Notes under the pieces: model-generated
Databases searched by the model: none
Seen by the model: only the letters and a program-made list of their open reading frames with translations
Told to the model about the DNA's origin: nothing
Shown here: positions 54,300 through 63,987 of the stretch, piece after piece
Numbering within the stretch: the first letter of the stretch is position 1
Layout of the letters: each line of letters starts with the position of its first letter
Source: Gari tellinella
Taxonomy: Eukaryota > Mollusca > Bivalvia > Cardiida > Psammobiidae
Direction of reading: 5' to 3'
Assembly: GCA_922989275.2 (NCBI GenBank)
Contig: OV277871.1
Location: 59,851,848-59,915,847, forward strand
Length of the DNA stretch: 64,000 nucleotides
Position numbers and translations under genes: made by a program

Positions 54300-54535
54300 T
54301 ACAGTGGAGAAAACGTTATTCTTTCCCAATAAACGCGTTTACGCTAAAACTATTATTTCCATTGTTAAATGTCTGAAGCAAGATAAGACGCCGGGTAACC
54401 CGGTGTCTATTTAGTCTCCAAACTGTTTGGCACTAAGATTAAAAACAATAAGTATGTCAAAAAGTTACAGTTTACCTACATATTAGCGATTTGCGTTTGC
54501 GTTTAAACAGGGGCGAAATACGTTTTCTCCACTGA
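54300..54535 (+). mobile_element. Family A copy, near consensus ends
   Basis: TACAGTGGAGAAAACGTTAT+TCTTTCCCAATAAACGCG, TTTACGCTAAAACTATTATT, hairpin ACGCCGGGTAACCCGGTGTC, GCGTTTGCGTTTAAACAGG and right end CGTTTTCTCCACTGA. It directly follows the decayed family B repeat. Confidence 0.9.
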
Positions 54536-54677
54536 AATGGTTGTTCCATTTTATTGTCAGAATGAAAATTGACTTTACATGTATATAACAAGTGTACTCT
54601 GAATCAGAACACTGTTTGTAAATGGCGCATGAGCGCGTTACTACAGGTTGATGTATTACAATAGAGCATATGTTAAA

Positions 54678-54840
54678 AGTCTTTCCCAATAAACGCGTTC
54701 AAGCTCTTAACTGTTTGTCATTCATATTAACAATGAGACATTTCAACAAAGTACATGTATCATTTTACATATATATTAGTGCACTGCGTTTGCGATATGT
54801 TTGCGTTTAATCAGAGAAGAACAACATCCTCTCCACTGTA
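54678..54840 (+). mobile_element. Family A copy, core deleted
   Basis: CTTTCCCAATAAACGCGTTC+AAGC then CTGTTTGTCATTCATATTAA and right end ACATCCTCTCCACTGTA. Everything from the first hairpin arm to the right shoulder is missing. Confidence 0.75.
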
Positions 54841-55189
54841 ATATGACATGTATTACCATAATTTGTATCTCACACAGTGGTTGAGTGCGTTTGCACTTTA
54901 ACAAATATTCTTAGATAGCCAGCGGCCCATCACAACTTGTTGGGTCCGTATAGACCCCAAACCACTCCAAACGTCTCCAAATCACTTAATCCATCCAAAC
55001 TATTTCAATTATTTATATCTAATCCCATAAAGCTTATAAATAGCAAATTAAGGCTAAATAATGTAAAAAAAATTAAATTAGAATTCAATATACGATGTTT
55101 TTCATTTCAATGGAAGCTACTCAAACCAAACTTAAGACAGTTATACTCAGTTATATACCCAGTTACATGTACATTGTACTCCTAAAAAA
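54841..55189. other. Non-coding gap
   Basis: AGACCCCAAACCACTCCAAA near 54952 and GGTATGGGGTCTTTAGAC near 55387 are loose inverses flanking the family E repeat. Possibly a larger element, but unresolved. Confidence 0.35.
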
Positions 55190-55335
55190 TAAACCATTAT
55201 CCAATAGCCTGTTTCTGGGTTTGAAGACAGGTATCCTCTTAAACCAGGTTGTAAGTAACGCAAAATGCGCATTTAGGCGCAGTCTGCTTTACGTTCAGCC
55301 TGCTTTAGGCTACATTGTACCATCTGCTACAAGAT
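55190..55335 (+). repeat. Hairpin repeat family E, copy 4
   Basis: CCAATAGCCTGTTTCTGGGT, GACAGGTATCCTCTTAAACC, left arm AGGTTGTAAGTAACGCAAAA, inner palindrome TGCGCATTTAGGCGCA, right arm GTCTGCTTTACGTTCAGCCT, edge ACCATCTGCTAC. Arms have diverged but remain alignable. Confidence 0.65.
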
Positions 55336-55439
55336 GGAAAACTTGTTTAAACAGTGGTTTGTGGAAGTTTGGTGAGGTTTTTGGAGGTATGGGGTCTTTA
55401 GACGAACCGATTTTGCTTGCTACTCAGAGATAAATAGAA

Positions 55440-55525
55440 TGTCAGTATTCCTCATAACATGTTATTTTCTCCATTCCAGTTTTATTTTGTTTAAACGGGA
55501 AATAACAAAATCGTCTCCAGTGTAG
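55440..55525 (+). mobile_element. Family A right-end fragment
   Basis: TTTTATTTTGTTTAAACGGG+AAATAACAAAATCG+TCTCCAGTGTA. Only the right fifth of an element remains. Confidence 0.5.
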
Positions 55526-55989
55526 TAAAGATACCGAGTGATACATGTACTTGGATCTGCTTGGAACTCATGCGGCATCCTTTCTCTCTGACATTTGACC
55601 TTTCTTGAAATATATTTACTTTGCTTAATTTAACTTAAGGTAGGTCTCAAACTAGGAAATTGATACAGTTTTATTATTTTACCCTAAAGTCACGACTGTG
55701 CTTCAAAAAATATTTGCGAATGAGTTACTCTGCGTCCGATCAGGTTTGAAATTCCCTGTCCTTCAGATTTGCATGCTTTCGTCAACGTATGAAAATAATC
55801 TCCAATTTAAATCAATATTCAACAGTTTAAAAATCGTTCAGTCCCTACTGTTACGGTGATGTTAAAGACTCGCGACCTTTGCGTAAATAACTTCAAACTT
55901 GCCGAGTGAATTCTTCCATGATTATATATTAGATTTGTCCATTTTGTACCTAAGGAATGCCTGGTCTAAAACTTAATTTTCATTTTTTT
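55526..55989. other. Non-coding gap
   Basis: Nothing recognised apart from CGTCCGATCAGGTTTGAAAT near 55733, a short core remnant. Confidence 0.35.
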
Positions 55990-56110
55990 ATATTGCAATT
56001 CCTATCAGCAAACATTGTATACTCTGATCAGACGCCGCATAATGTGGCGTCTGGTCAGAGTCTACAATGTTTGCATATGTACCATATATGGGATTCGTGG
56101 GCACAAATGG
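55990..56110. repeat. Hairpin repeat family C, best hairpin
   Basis: CAGCAAACATTGTATACTCT, stem GATCAGACGCCGCATAATGT+GGCGTCTGGTCAGAG, TCTACAATGTTTGCATATGT. The arms pair over about 25 bp, including the AACATTGTA/TACAATGTT outer portion. Confidence 0.75.
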
Positions 56111-57007
56111 GAAATGGAATCCTTTGAGAACCAATATTATTATCATGCGTTGACCTTTACAGACAACGAAGATAATAATTGTTTACATAACTCGTTTCTT
56201 AAGTGTTTTGCTATATTCTTTATAATTAGGGAAGTCTATTGTTCTACAAATAACTCGCCTCGAATGCTCTTAAATTGACATAACAGGCTACTTATCCGAC
56301 ATTCCCATATACATTTTGATCATAACATAAAGTAGGAAATGTAAAAATTGTTCTTACATTGGAGACGTTTTTTTTTTCAACTAATCGCGTTAACGCTAGA
56401 ACTATTATTTCTATTGAAAAAAGTATCATCTGATATAACATACTGCATTCATTCAGAATTTAGATATTTGGAGATAAATAGCAATATTGATGTCACACAG
56501 TTGCAATAGAGTTACAAGGTGTATGCTCGAAATCAAGGTGTATGCTCGAAATCAAACCAATTACTGTGCCCTCTCTCAACATCAACGCCCAATTGGAGAC
56601 ATATATTATGTGTTTTTCGGAGAGAGTTGTTGTAGGAAGGGAAATATAATACCCTAAGAGTGCAAACAGTTTGAATCCAATGTAACGCTGCGTCTGGTGA
56701 GAATTTAAACTGTTTGTCATTCTGCAATATAGATCTACATGTATATTTATTCACAAATGCCAATCGGTAACTTTGAGAAAAATTAACAGACGACAATTTG
56801 AAGCAAAAAAGCAGCAGTGACTGATGATTGTTCTTTTTGGGGAACGGCAGCAGTCGTTATTGTACGGAGGGAATGGTTGTTGCTGTGTTAGAGGGAAGGA
56901 GCACCGTAGTAAGTTTCCGTAATGACTAGTCAAGACTGCCAAGTGGTAGATGGTGGTATTGCTGTTGACATTAACTCTTTCATTTTTGACAAGTGTTATA
57001 GTCTGCT
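56111..57007. other. Gap with isolated core
   Basis: GTGCAAACAGTTTGAATCCA ... CTGCGTCTGGTGAGAATTTA+AACTGTTTGTCATTC at 56661-56722 is an isolated hairpin core missing its left stem arm. CAAGGTGTATGCTCGAAAT is tandemly duplicated (about 56516-56555). The overlapping minus ORFs here are background. Confidence 0.45.
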
Positions 57008-57190
57008 TTAACACTCTTACCGCCACAATATCGTCTGCATCGGTAGTGTCGTCTGCAATATGTTTTAAAAGTCAGCTGGCTGTGTAGACTGAAGAAATGT
57101 CGATATGAGTGTCAAACAGTTTGTATCTTAATCAGACGCCGCGTAAGCTGTTTGCAAAGCCGCATGTTGGCGCGAATGACAGTGACAGAG
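57008..57190. repeat. Hairpin repeat family B
   Basis: TTTAACACTCTTACCGCCAC, ATATCGTCTGCATCGG, GATATGAGTGTCAAACAGTT+TGTATCTTAATCAGACGCC+GCGTAAGCTGTTTGCAAAGC. The right stem arm is absent, as in the copy at 39755. Confidence 0.6.
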
Positions 57191-58031
57191 TTACATCATG
57201 AATGTATACAGCATTTAAACGAAATAAAGTGAACAAAATTAGCAACATTTAGGAAATGTTAAAGATCGCATCTTATCCAAAAAGCAAACACTCATGGGTC
57301 GGTTAATATGGCGTCTTGTCCATTTTCAAACTGTTTGCAATTCAATATCTGCCATACGCATTCGTACTTTTTGCACCCATCGTTGTTGAAAAATCATTTG
57401 CAAAAAGAAAACCTAAATGTCGAACAAATAATAAAACTGAAAACAAAAGTGTTATCCATTCAAATTAAATAAGAATACTGTACTGCAGTCACGTACACAG
57501 TTGAACTAGTGTATTATTTAAAGATCAATCTCCTTTGTAGAAACAAAATATCTTCAGCCTTATAAAAAGCTTGAAACATATTTTCATTAGTTTAAAATTC
57601 TATTAACCATATAATAAGATGGCGCGTATGCCTGTTTACATGTTCAAGAACAAATGCCTGTCTTCACGTCAATTTGGACCAAATTGAAAATTGTTTTTGA
57701 TACCAAATATGTTACATGTATCCACATGAAATAAAGTCGTTATTGCTATTATTATTTTTAAGTTTTTGCATAATTATTTTTGGTCGAAAAAAGTTGTACA
57801 CAAATACCGTATACTTTTCTCAATAGTTTCTATATTGACAAGATATAGACTTAAAAACACTTTTTGGGCTTCCATGCTTCAATTTGTTCAAGGTCATTGC
57901 GATACAGCCGAACTACATAATTATATTGTGTCACTATATTGTATGGCTATAGAAACACATTAACTGACATTGTAGAGGAAATAATATATTTGCAAGTGTA
58001 AGATAAGGGAGGAATCTCATCCATAATGTGA
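57191..58031. other. Gap with core fragment
   Basis: ATATGGCGTCTTGTCCATTT+TCAAACTGTTTGCAATTC at 57307-57345 is a right-half core. Otherwise AT-rich and unrecognised. Confidence 0.4.
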
Positions 58032-58282
58032 TGCAGTTGCGAAATCGTTATTCTTTCCCCGTTTTAACGCAAACGAAACGTAAACGCAAATCGATAAAAT
58101 GTAAGAAATTACCATTTTTGTTAATTTTTAATTATTGTATTTTTAATCTGAATGGCAGACAGTTTGGAGCCTGGTCAGACGGGTCAACTGGCGTTTGATC
58201 TGGCTCCAAACTGTTTGCAATGAAAATCATAGTTGTAGCGTAAACGCGTTTATTGGGAGTGAATAACGTTTTCTCCACCGTA
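58032..58282 (-). mobile_element. Family A copy, left of a head-to-head pair
   Basis: CAGTTGCGAAATCGTTATTC, AAACGTAAACGCAAATCG, degraded hairpin CAGACGGGTCAACTGGCGTT, CTCCAAACTGTTTGCAATG and right end AACGTTTTCTCCACCGTA. Confidence 0.88.
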
Positions 58283-58527
58283 CAATGGAGTGAACGTTTT
58301 TCTTTCACAATAGACGCGTGTACGCAAATATTATCATTTCCAATGCAAACAACTTAGAGCCAGATCAGATGCCGGGTAACCATGTGTCTGATCAGGTTTC
58401 AAACTGCTGGCTACTCAGATTACAAAAGTAGGAACTGTCAACAAGTTGTCATTTTCTACATTTTGGTGTTTTGCGTTTGCCTTTCATTTGCATTTGATGG
58501 GAAATGAATAACGTATTCTCCACTTTT
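58281..58527 (+). mobile_element. Family A copy, right of a head-to-head pair
   Basis: Begins TACAATGGAGTGAACGTTTT using the same TA that ends the preceding minus-oriented copy. Hairpin ATGCCGGGTAACCATGTGTC, right end AACGTATTCTCCACTTTTA. Orientation is opposite to its neighbour. Confidence 0.88.
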
Positions 58528-58583
58528 ATTAGAATTTACTGTTTTATTGGAAGTATTGTGTACATTCTACAGAAGAATTAGAC

Positions 58584-58622
<39 letters not shown>

Positions 58623-58672
58623 TGGGAATCTCGTTTATCCATACATGCGCGTCACTAATTAGGTGACGAGGC

Positions 58673-58706
<34 letters not shown>

Positions 58707-58748
58707 AGCCGTGGTAAATATTGAGCAGGTCTCCACTTGGGATGAGTT
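58528..58748. other. Non-coding gap
   Basis: Nothing recognised. Confidence 0.4.
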
Positions 58749-58763
58749 GGGGGGGGGGGGGGG
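58749..58763. repeat. Poly-G run
   Basis: Fifteen consecutive G on the plus strand. Its length may be unreliable in the assembly. Confidence 0.9.
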
Positions 58764-58771
58764 TAAAGCAG

Positions 58772-59010
58772 AATAATAATAATAATAATAATATTAATAA
58801 TAATAATGATAATAATAATAATAATCATTAATATAATTGTTACTTTCACGCATACATATAATTATACTTACCTTACAGTTATTCTCCATGCGGTGAGAAA
58901 TCGAACCGCCGCGTCTACATGTATGTCGCTTGTCCGCACAGAATAGATAAATGTAACTGGGCACGCTTCCTCCGTGACCCGTTTTGTTTGAAAGACTATA
59001 CATAAGCGAC
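58772..59010 (-). mobile_element. SINE-like element with (ATT)n tail
   Basis: Minus strand: GGAAGCGTGCCCAGTTACAT, GTGCGGACAAGCGACATACA, B-box-like GGTTCGATTTCTCACCGC (near 58906-58889), GGAGAATAACTGTAAGG, then an (ATT)n run (58827-58772). A pol III-type head followed by a simple-repeat 3' tail is standard SINE architecture. The A box is not clear. The 69-codon minus ORF here reads through the tail and is not a gene. Confidence 0.65.
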
Positions 59011-59840
59011 CAACCAGTAAAATGATTAAAAGCTATAATAGGTAGCTGGTGCGGATGTCTGCTGAATGAGGGACAAAAATAATGCAGATAGCTCCTGTTA
59101 AAGACATTACATGACCAAGCTTGGGTGGTAACACCTAGTCTGAAAAAAGGTAGGATTAAATCATGAATAGCATGCTTTTACTGTTACAATACTGTACAGA
59201 TGTCCAGGCAAAGAATCAGTCAGTCGTTTCATGTGAGGCCCGTACCTATAATAGGATAGTTGGGTTTGTAAAACCCATTGAAAAAAACCTTGCGTGTGAG
59301 CATGTGAAGGCCTCTATAGAAAACTTAAGATTGCTGACATTGGCTGAGCGCACGCTTCCCATGCTTTACAGTAAATTTTGACACCTAGTGAGAACAATGG
59401 AGGGACTGGCTTAATGTCTTTAAAGCTAACTGTATCGTTTTTCTCTTGCATTTTGTCGCCATCTGCTTTAACTGATCTCTATCGTGCTTCAACTGACTGT
59501 CGTATTTATACAAGACTGACTGTACGACTGTCGATCATGGCAGGATCAGAGTTTATGTCTTTGATTAAAATAAAATTTACACATGAAAATATTGATAGTA
59601 TATGTACCGTATACGCATTGTATATTCTGTCAGCGTATATATGTCTGTTTGTCATATTTAATTCTTCTATTTCTCATAATTATATTACGCTCACGTAAAT
59701 TGAACCTCTGTATTTCCTTTCGACAGAGGTCCGATGTAAGCGTGCAAGCCTTATACCGTTATTTGGTTTGAAGCTATTCAGATAGCTCTCACACATGTAA
59801 AATTATATAGCGAAATATTTGTTGTGCAGTGATTTGACAT
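59011..59840. other. Non-coding gap
   Basis: ORFs at 59163-59381 and 59378-59698 have no recognisable domain or neighbouring exon signals. Confidence 0.4.
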
Positions 59841-60050
59841 ACAGTAATATCTCTCTATTACGACCGCTATATTGTGTGAGCTGTTGGTTGTTTTGGAAGG
59901 ATGGCTGCTTTGAGCGATGTGACAGTGAAGCAGAGGGCACCTTTTAGGAGCCTTCTGTTGCACTGTCGCCTTGCTTGGAGCTCTCGCCTACCTTCTGTGC
60001 AATCGAATAGCTTTCTCATTGGGGTCGTGGTGGAAAGGTTTTACGGTATA
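59841..60050. mobile_element. Possible pogo-like miniature element
   Basis: TACAGTAATATCTCTCTATT+ACGACC at the left and GGTCGTGGTGGAAAGGTTTT+ACGGTA at the right are imperfect inverses (TACxGTAAxACCTxTCxAxxACGACC). A hairpin AGGGCACCTTTTAGGAGCC lies between. Boundaries tentative. Confidence 0.45.
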
Positions 60051-60339
60051 ATGCAGTACTGAATATAGCAGAGCGCTCAAGCACATGCTTTCTACCACTG
60101 ACTGTTTAATTCATTGATTGATCTAATCAATCAGTCATTTAACATTTACCTATCTTATGAACAGTTTGTGCTTCTTTGAAAAAGAGCTGCGTACCAATAG
60201 TTTAAATGTAATAATTAAGTAAACGTGTCTTAAAATGTCTTTTCACATGTACATGTACGTGTATTTCTCATAGATACAGTTAACACAATGAACTCTAACA
60301 ACGAGTATACTCTTTACCTGTGAAAACTGAATGCATACA
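60051..60339. other. Non-coding gap
   Basis: ATTCATTGATTGATCTAATC+AATCAGTCA is a short palindromic stretch near 60111. Nothing else noticed. Confidence 0.4.
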
Positions 60340-60405
60340 GCGTGGATCCGGATCAGGGGGTTCCTAAAGGAAACCTATGATCCGGATCTACAATGTTTGT
60401 CACCT
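60340..60405. repeat. Hairpin repeat family D, copy 2
   Basis: GTGGATCCGGATCAGGGGGT and TCCTAAAGGAAACCTATGAT+CCGGATCTACAATGTTTG. Stem GGATCCGGATCA/TGATCCGGATC and GGTTCC/GGAAACC. As in copy 1, the GACGCC stem is replaced by an unrelated sequence that still pairs. Confidence 0.65.
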
Positions 60406-60499
60406 TGCAATGTATAGACGAAAGCAACCATAAAAAGTAAAATAATTATGTACTGAACAAAATTGAGAACTGGACTTTACCATTAATAGTTCCAGGATG

Positions 60500-60775
60500 G
60501 ATAGATTAATTGAACAGGTCTGAATTTCTATGTGCATTTTGCTAATTGAGTATAGTATTTTGTGATTTTTACTCGAAACTCTCCCAAAATCATATACAAA
60601 TCCGGAATCATTTACAGAAACTGATAATGTACTGATTTATTTGTTTGTGAATATGTATGTATTGTATATGTACATTTTGTTTTGTTCCTCATATTTTGTC
60701 TATGTATATTGTCTGTTCCTCATGTTTTCATGTAAAATCATGAACTGAGTGTAATAAAGAAATTGAATTGAATTG
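60500..60775 (+). repeat. Probable LINE 3' end with (ATTGA)n tail
   Basis: TGTATATTGTCTGTTCCTCA, ATGTAAAATCATGAACTGAG, then AATAAAG and AAATTGAATTGAATTGAA. A LINE 3' UTR ending in short tandem units is typical of CR1/L2-type elements. The coding part is absent. Confidence 0.5.
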
Positions 60776-60860
60776 AAAAAAGAATGAGCCTTAAGGAGCA
60801 TTCTGCTTTAGCTTCAATCAGTCTCAAGCTTTTATTCTGAAAGCCAAAATAGAAATTCAC
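60776..60860. repeat. Hairpin repeat family E, fragment
   Basis: AATGAGCCTTAAGGAGCATT+CTGCTTTAGCTTCAATCAG+TCTCAAGC: the GCCTTAAGG centre and right arm of family E without the left arm. Confidence 0.5.
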
Positions 60861-60980
60861 TGTGATCATTTTAATATGTCCTTTCTCCTAGCAGCTGTTA
60901 AAAAGATTTGCAACTTATGTTCACTGTTTTATGTCTTGCCGACTCAAAATAAAATTTATTTGATTTGATTTTATTTGAAA
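60861..60980 (+). repeat. Second short retroelement tail
   Basis: TATGTCTTGCCGACTCAAAA+TAAAATTTATTTGATTTG+ATTTTATTTG. A second 3' tail with (TTGAT)-like units. Confidence 0.45.
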
Positions 60981-61079
60981 ATCCTTAACTGTCGTCATAT
61001 TATGCTGAAATGGTTGTCTGATCAGTACTAAAATGCTCAGGATATGGCGTTAAGGGGTGTAATTCTTACGCTGCAAAGG

Positions 61080-61290
61080 CTGACAACACTAACATTTGCA
61101 AATATTTTGGGTCCTGATTAGACTCCGCGATATCTATGCTGCGTATGATATAAAACCAAACTAGTTGACACTCATATCAATGATTCCCAAGTCAAACACA
61201 CATTAATAAAGTCAAATGTAAAAGTAGACGATGATTATTGCAGCGACTGTGTTAGACGAGTTATTACGTCATAGTGGCAGTGAAAGGGTT
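61080..61290. repeat. Hairpin repeat family B
   Basis: TTTGCAAATATTTTGGGTCC+TGATTAGACTCCGCGA, TGCTGCGTATGATATAAAAC, AACTAGTTGACACTCATATC, AAGTAGACGATGATTATTGC, GTGTTAGACGAGTTATTACG, GGCAGTGAAAGGGTTA. Hairpin arms eroded; right edge intact. Confidence 0.65.
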
Positions 61291-61334
61291 ATTAGAAATA
61301 TGCATTAGAATGATAATAACAAATATGATAGTAA

Positions 61335-61390
61335 TACTAATAATAATAATAATAATAATAATTATAAAAAAAAATAAAAAAAATAAAGAC
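61335..61390. repeat. (TAA)n and A-rich microsatellite
   Basis: About nine TAA units, then AAAAAAATAAAAAAAATAAA. It may be a degenerate retroelement tail. Confidence 0.8.
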
Positions 61391-61483
61391 TTTATTAAAC
61401 AAGAGAAAGTCATTTGAAAACGTCAACCTTCCATGAGGCCCTCAACCATCCGTGAGGATTATTCTATACGGCTAAACGGATAA
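61391..61483. other. Non-coding spacer
   Basis: CCTTCCATGAGG/CCATCCGTGAGG near 61427 and 61447 are two similar short words. Nothing else noticed. Confidence 0.4.
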
Positions 61484-61755
61484 TACAGTGTTGGAAACGT
61501 TATTCTTTCCCGTTTAAACGCAAACGAACCGCAAACGAACCGCAAACAAACCGCAAACGCATTGCAATACAATGTAGAAAATGACCACTTTTTGCCAATT
61601 CTGAGTGTTTAACTAAACTTGAATGGGAAACAATTTGGAGCCTGATCAGACGCCGGGTTACCCGGCGTCTGTTCTGGTCCAAACTGTTAGCATGGAAAAT
61701 AATAGATTTAGCGTAAACGCGTTTATTAGGAAAAAATAACGTTTTCTCCACTGTA
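61484..61755 (-). mobile_element. Family A copy with expanded subterminal repeats
   Basis: TACAGTGTTGGAAACGTTAT, then GCAAACGAACC repeated three to four times (about 61518-61560), where other copies have two. Near-perfect hairpin ACGCCGGGTTACCCGGCGT and right end AACGTTTTCTCCACTGTA. At 272 bp it is the longest full copy, because of the added 11-bp units. Confidence 0.92.
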
Positions 61756-61964
61756 TTTATGCAGTGCAAATATAGCAACGACTTACCAAAACTGATAAAC
61801 ATAATACCATCAGATACAATTACTTACATTATCAAATGATGCATATACATAGGAATACTGATAGCTCAACCTAGCTTACTTTGCACACATCCGTACTCCT
61901 ATTTTGCAGTTTGTTTGAGTGATTGAAACTTGCATAAACTACATTGTACAATGTATACCCGTAT

Positions 61965-62213
61965 TACATTGGAGAACACAATATGTTTCCCCAAAGAACG
62001 CAGTTACGCTACATGTAACTTTTTTTCCATTGCAAACAGTTTGGAACCATATCAGACGCCGGGTAACATGTCGTTAGTTCAGGTTCCAACCTGTTTGTCA
62101 TTCAGCTTCAAATGAGCAATCAGAATTGTCAAAAAATATCATTTAGTACATTTTATTGCAAAGCATTCGCATTTTGTGTGCGTTTAAACCGGAAATAATA
62201 ACGTATTCTCAAC
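61965..62213 (+). mobile_element. Family A copy, diverged
   Basis: TACATTGGAGAACACAATAT, GCAAACAGTTTGGAACCATA+TCAGACGCCGGGTAACATG+TCGTTAGTTCAGGTTCCAAC, right end ATAACGTATTCTCAAC. The right stem arm has decayed. Confidence 0.8.
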
Positions 62214-62267
62214 AAACCGAAAAAAACATATCGCGTCTTCTCAAGTGTATTTACAGTGTATTTATGT

Positions 62268-62408
62268 TCTACCCAGTTGCCGATTTGTGCCTGAAACAGT
62301 GCATAAAGGGCTTCTGGGGTCTTCCTCCCCTATAATTAGCTGGACGTCGCGATATGACTGAAATACTGTTGAAAGCGACGAAATATCAAAACAAATCAAA
62401 TCAAATAA
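62268..62408 (+). repeat. SINE/LINE 3' region with (CAAAT)n tail
   Basis: AAGGGCTTCTGGGGTCTTCC+TCCCC, AGCTGGACGTCGCGATATGA, CTGTTGAAAGCGACGAAATA and tail CAAAACAAATCAAATCAAAT. This 3' domain (GTCTTCCTCC, CGATATGAC, AGCGACGTTAAA-like, A-rich tail) is common in bivalve retroposons as I know them. The head was not found. Confidence 0.55.
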
Positions 62409-63232
62409 TATTTATGCTGTTTGTTTTGAGCATGTAGAGGCTATAACTACATGTACGCAAGCGACTGGTGACTGATTTTATAATATTATGGCTTCTCTTT
62501 ACACTAAGCTTGTTTTGCCTGTAAATTGTAATCCGAAAACTCATTACATTTTGTTCTTCTTTCATCTTTCGCCTGCTTATCAGTGAATGAAATATGGCCA
62601 CTGTTTCAAATCTGAGCAAAGGAATGAGCTGTGCCATGTAAAAACCAGCCTCACTTCATTGCAACATTGTGCAAATCAAGCACCATATCAAGCTTTGTAT
62701 CAGAATGTGGTAAACTCTGCCAAATACCACTATATAATACAGCTACTTCAAATTAATGGCCACTCATATTAAATTAATTTTTGAGAAGATTTAATAGAGC
62801 GTAATTTTCTATATTTTTATTGAATTGTGTTTAACGGGAAAGGATAAAATCTTTTTCAATGCATACATGTATACATGTAGTTGTAGAAAATTAGTAATTC
62901 CAATTAACTTGAACCATAATGTAATAAAACTCTCGAAAACGGCATATTTTAAAACGTCAATGACTCTGAGTGGCACATATTAGACGAACTGTTGGCAATA
63001 TAATAGTTTCGAAAAAGATGCGTTTTCGGGAAGACATTTCTTCACATCTATATCGACTTGTAGTTTCTAAAGTACATGAGGAAGAACACGCCTCGTTCAA
63101 CTCCTAGTTCATACTTCTGATCTGCTCATAAAAGCTGAACCAGGTGCACATCGATCTCTTTGATCTATTTCAGCAACCTGTTTAGAGGATGTTGTGGTCA
63201 TACTATTCTGTACACATGTTTATACAGTGGAG
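62409..63232. other. Gap with family A right-end trace
   Basis: GAATTGTGTTTAACGGGAAA+GGATAAAATC near 62821-62850 resembles a family A right end without its terminal bases. Otherwise unrecognised. Confidence 0.4.
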
Positions 63233-63457
63233 AAGCCGTTGTTCTTTCACGCTAAAACTATTACATCTATTACAAACATATTGCAGCCAGATCAGACGCC
63301 GGGTAACCCGGCGTCTGATCAGGCTCCAAACTGTTTGCCACTAAAATGAACATGAATTGTCAGATCTGCCCAAAACTGTACTTTCGTACAGTTAAGTGCT
63401 ATACGTTTGCGTTTCTTTTGCGTTAAAACGGGAAAGTATAACATTTTCTCCACTGTA
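63233..63457 (+). mobile_element. Family A copy with perfect hairpin
   Basis: TACAGTGGAGAAGCCGTTGT, ACGCTAAAACTATTACATCT, hairpin ACGCCGGGTAACCCGGCGT with perfect GATCAG/CTGATC shoulders, CTCCAAACTGTTTGCCACTA, right end AACATTTTCTCCACTGTA. A second small hairpin, ACTGTACTTTCGTACAGT, lies at about 63376. Confidence 0.95.
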
Positions 63458-63987
63458 CAGCAGTTCTGATATACTCAATACCAACCTTCCGTCGTGCCTA
63501 ATGTCTATCACCTTTACTCTCTTTAGTCGAGCATATTCATAATATACAGTTCTAATAGCCCGTGTTTCGATACTTTGACCTCGCATAACATGCAAACTAT
63601 GACCAGTCCATTTTACAATCTAAGTTAGAAGTAGGCTCGACTTGTGCCAGTTCGATGTGATAAGAACCGATATTATTACTGCACAAATGTTATTGTGCCC
63701 TAAGCTGTTATTAATAGTACTAGGCAGAGTCCTTAACAAAACTGACTTCTGAAGTATAAGTAAGGTTTGATTTGCAGGATCATTCATTTCTGGAAGTATC
63801 ATAGTAAATACTTAATAAAGATGATACTCTTAGTTAAATGATAGACATGGTTTAAAGCTGTGGTCAATAAGTAATTTTAGTGTTCTCTATCTTTAATGAA
63901 ATGTAATAAGGGTAAACTTTGAACATACTCGGAACAACTACTTGTTTTATACAACCTGTTTCAAAATCCAGACAGGTTTCGTATTGA
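63458..63987. other. Non-coding gap
   Basis: No coding or repeat signal recognised. Confidence 0.4.

Noticed and set aside
59163..59698. Two adjacent plus-strand ORFs as a candidate gene
   Set aside because: Different frames, cysteine/serine-rich background-like translation, no motif and no promoter or splice evidence.
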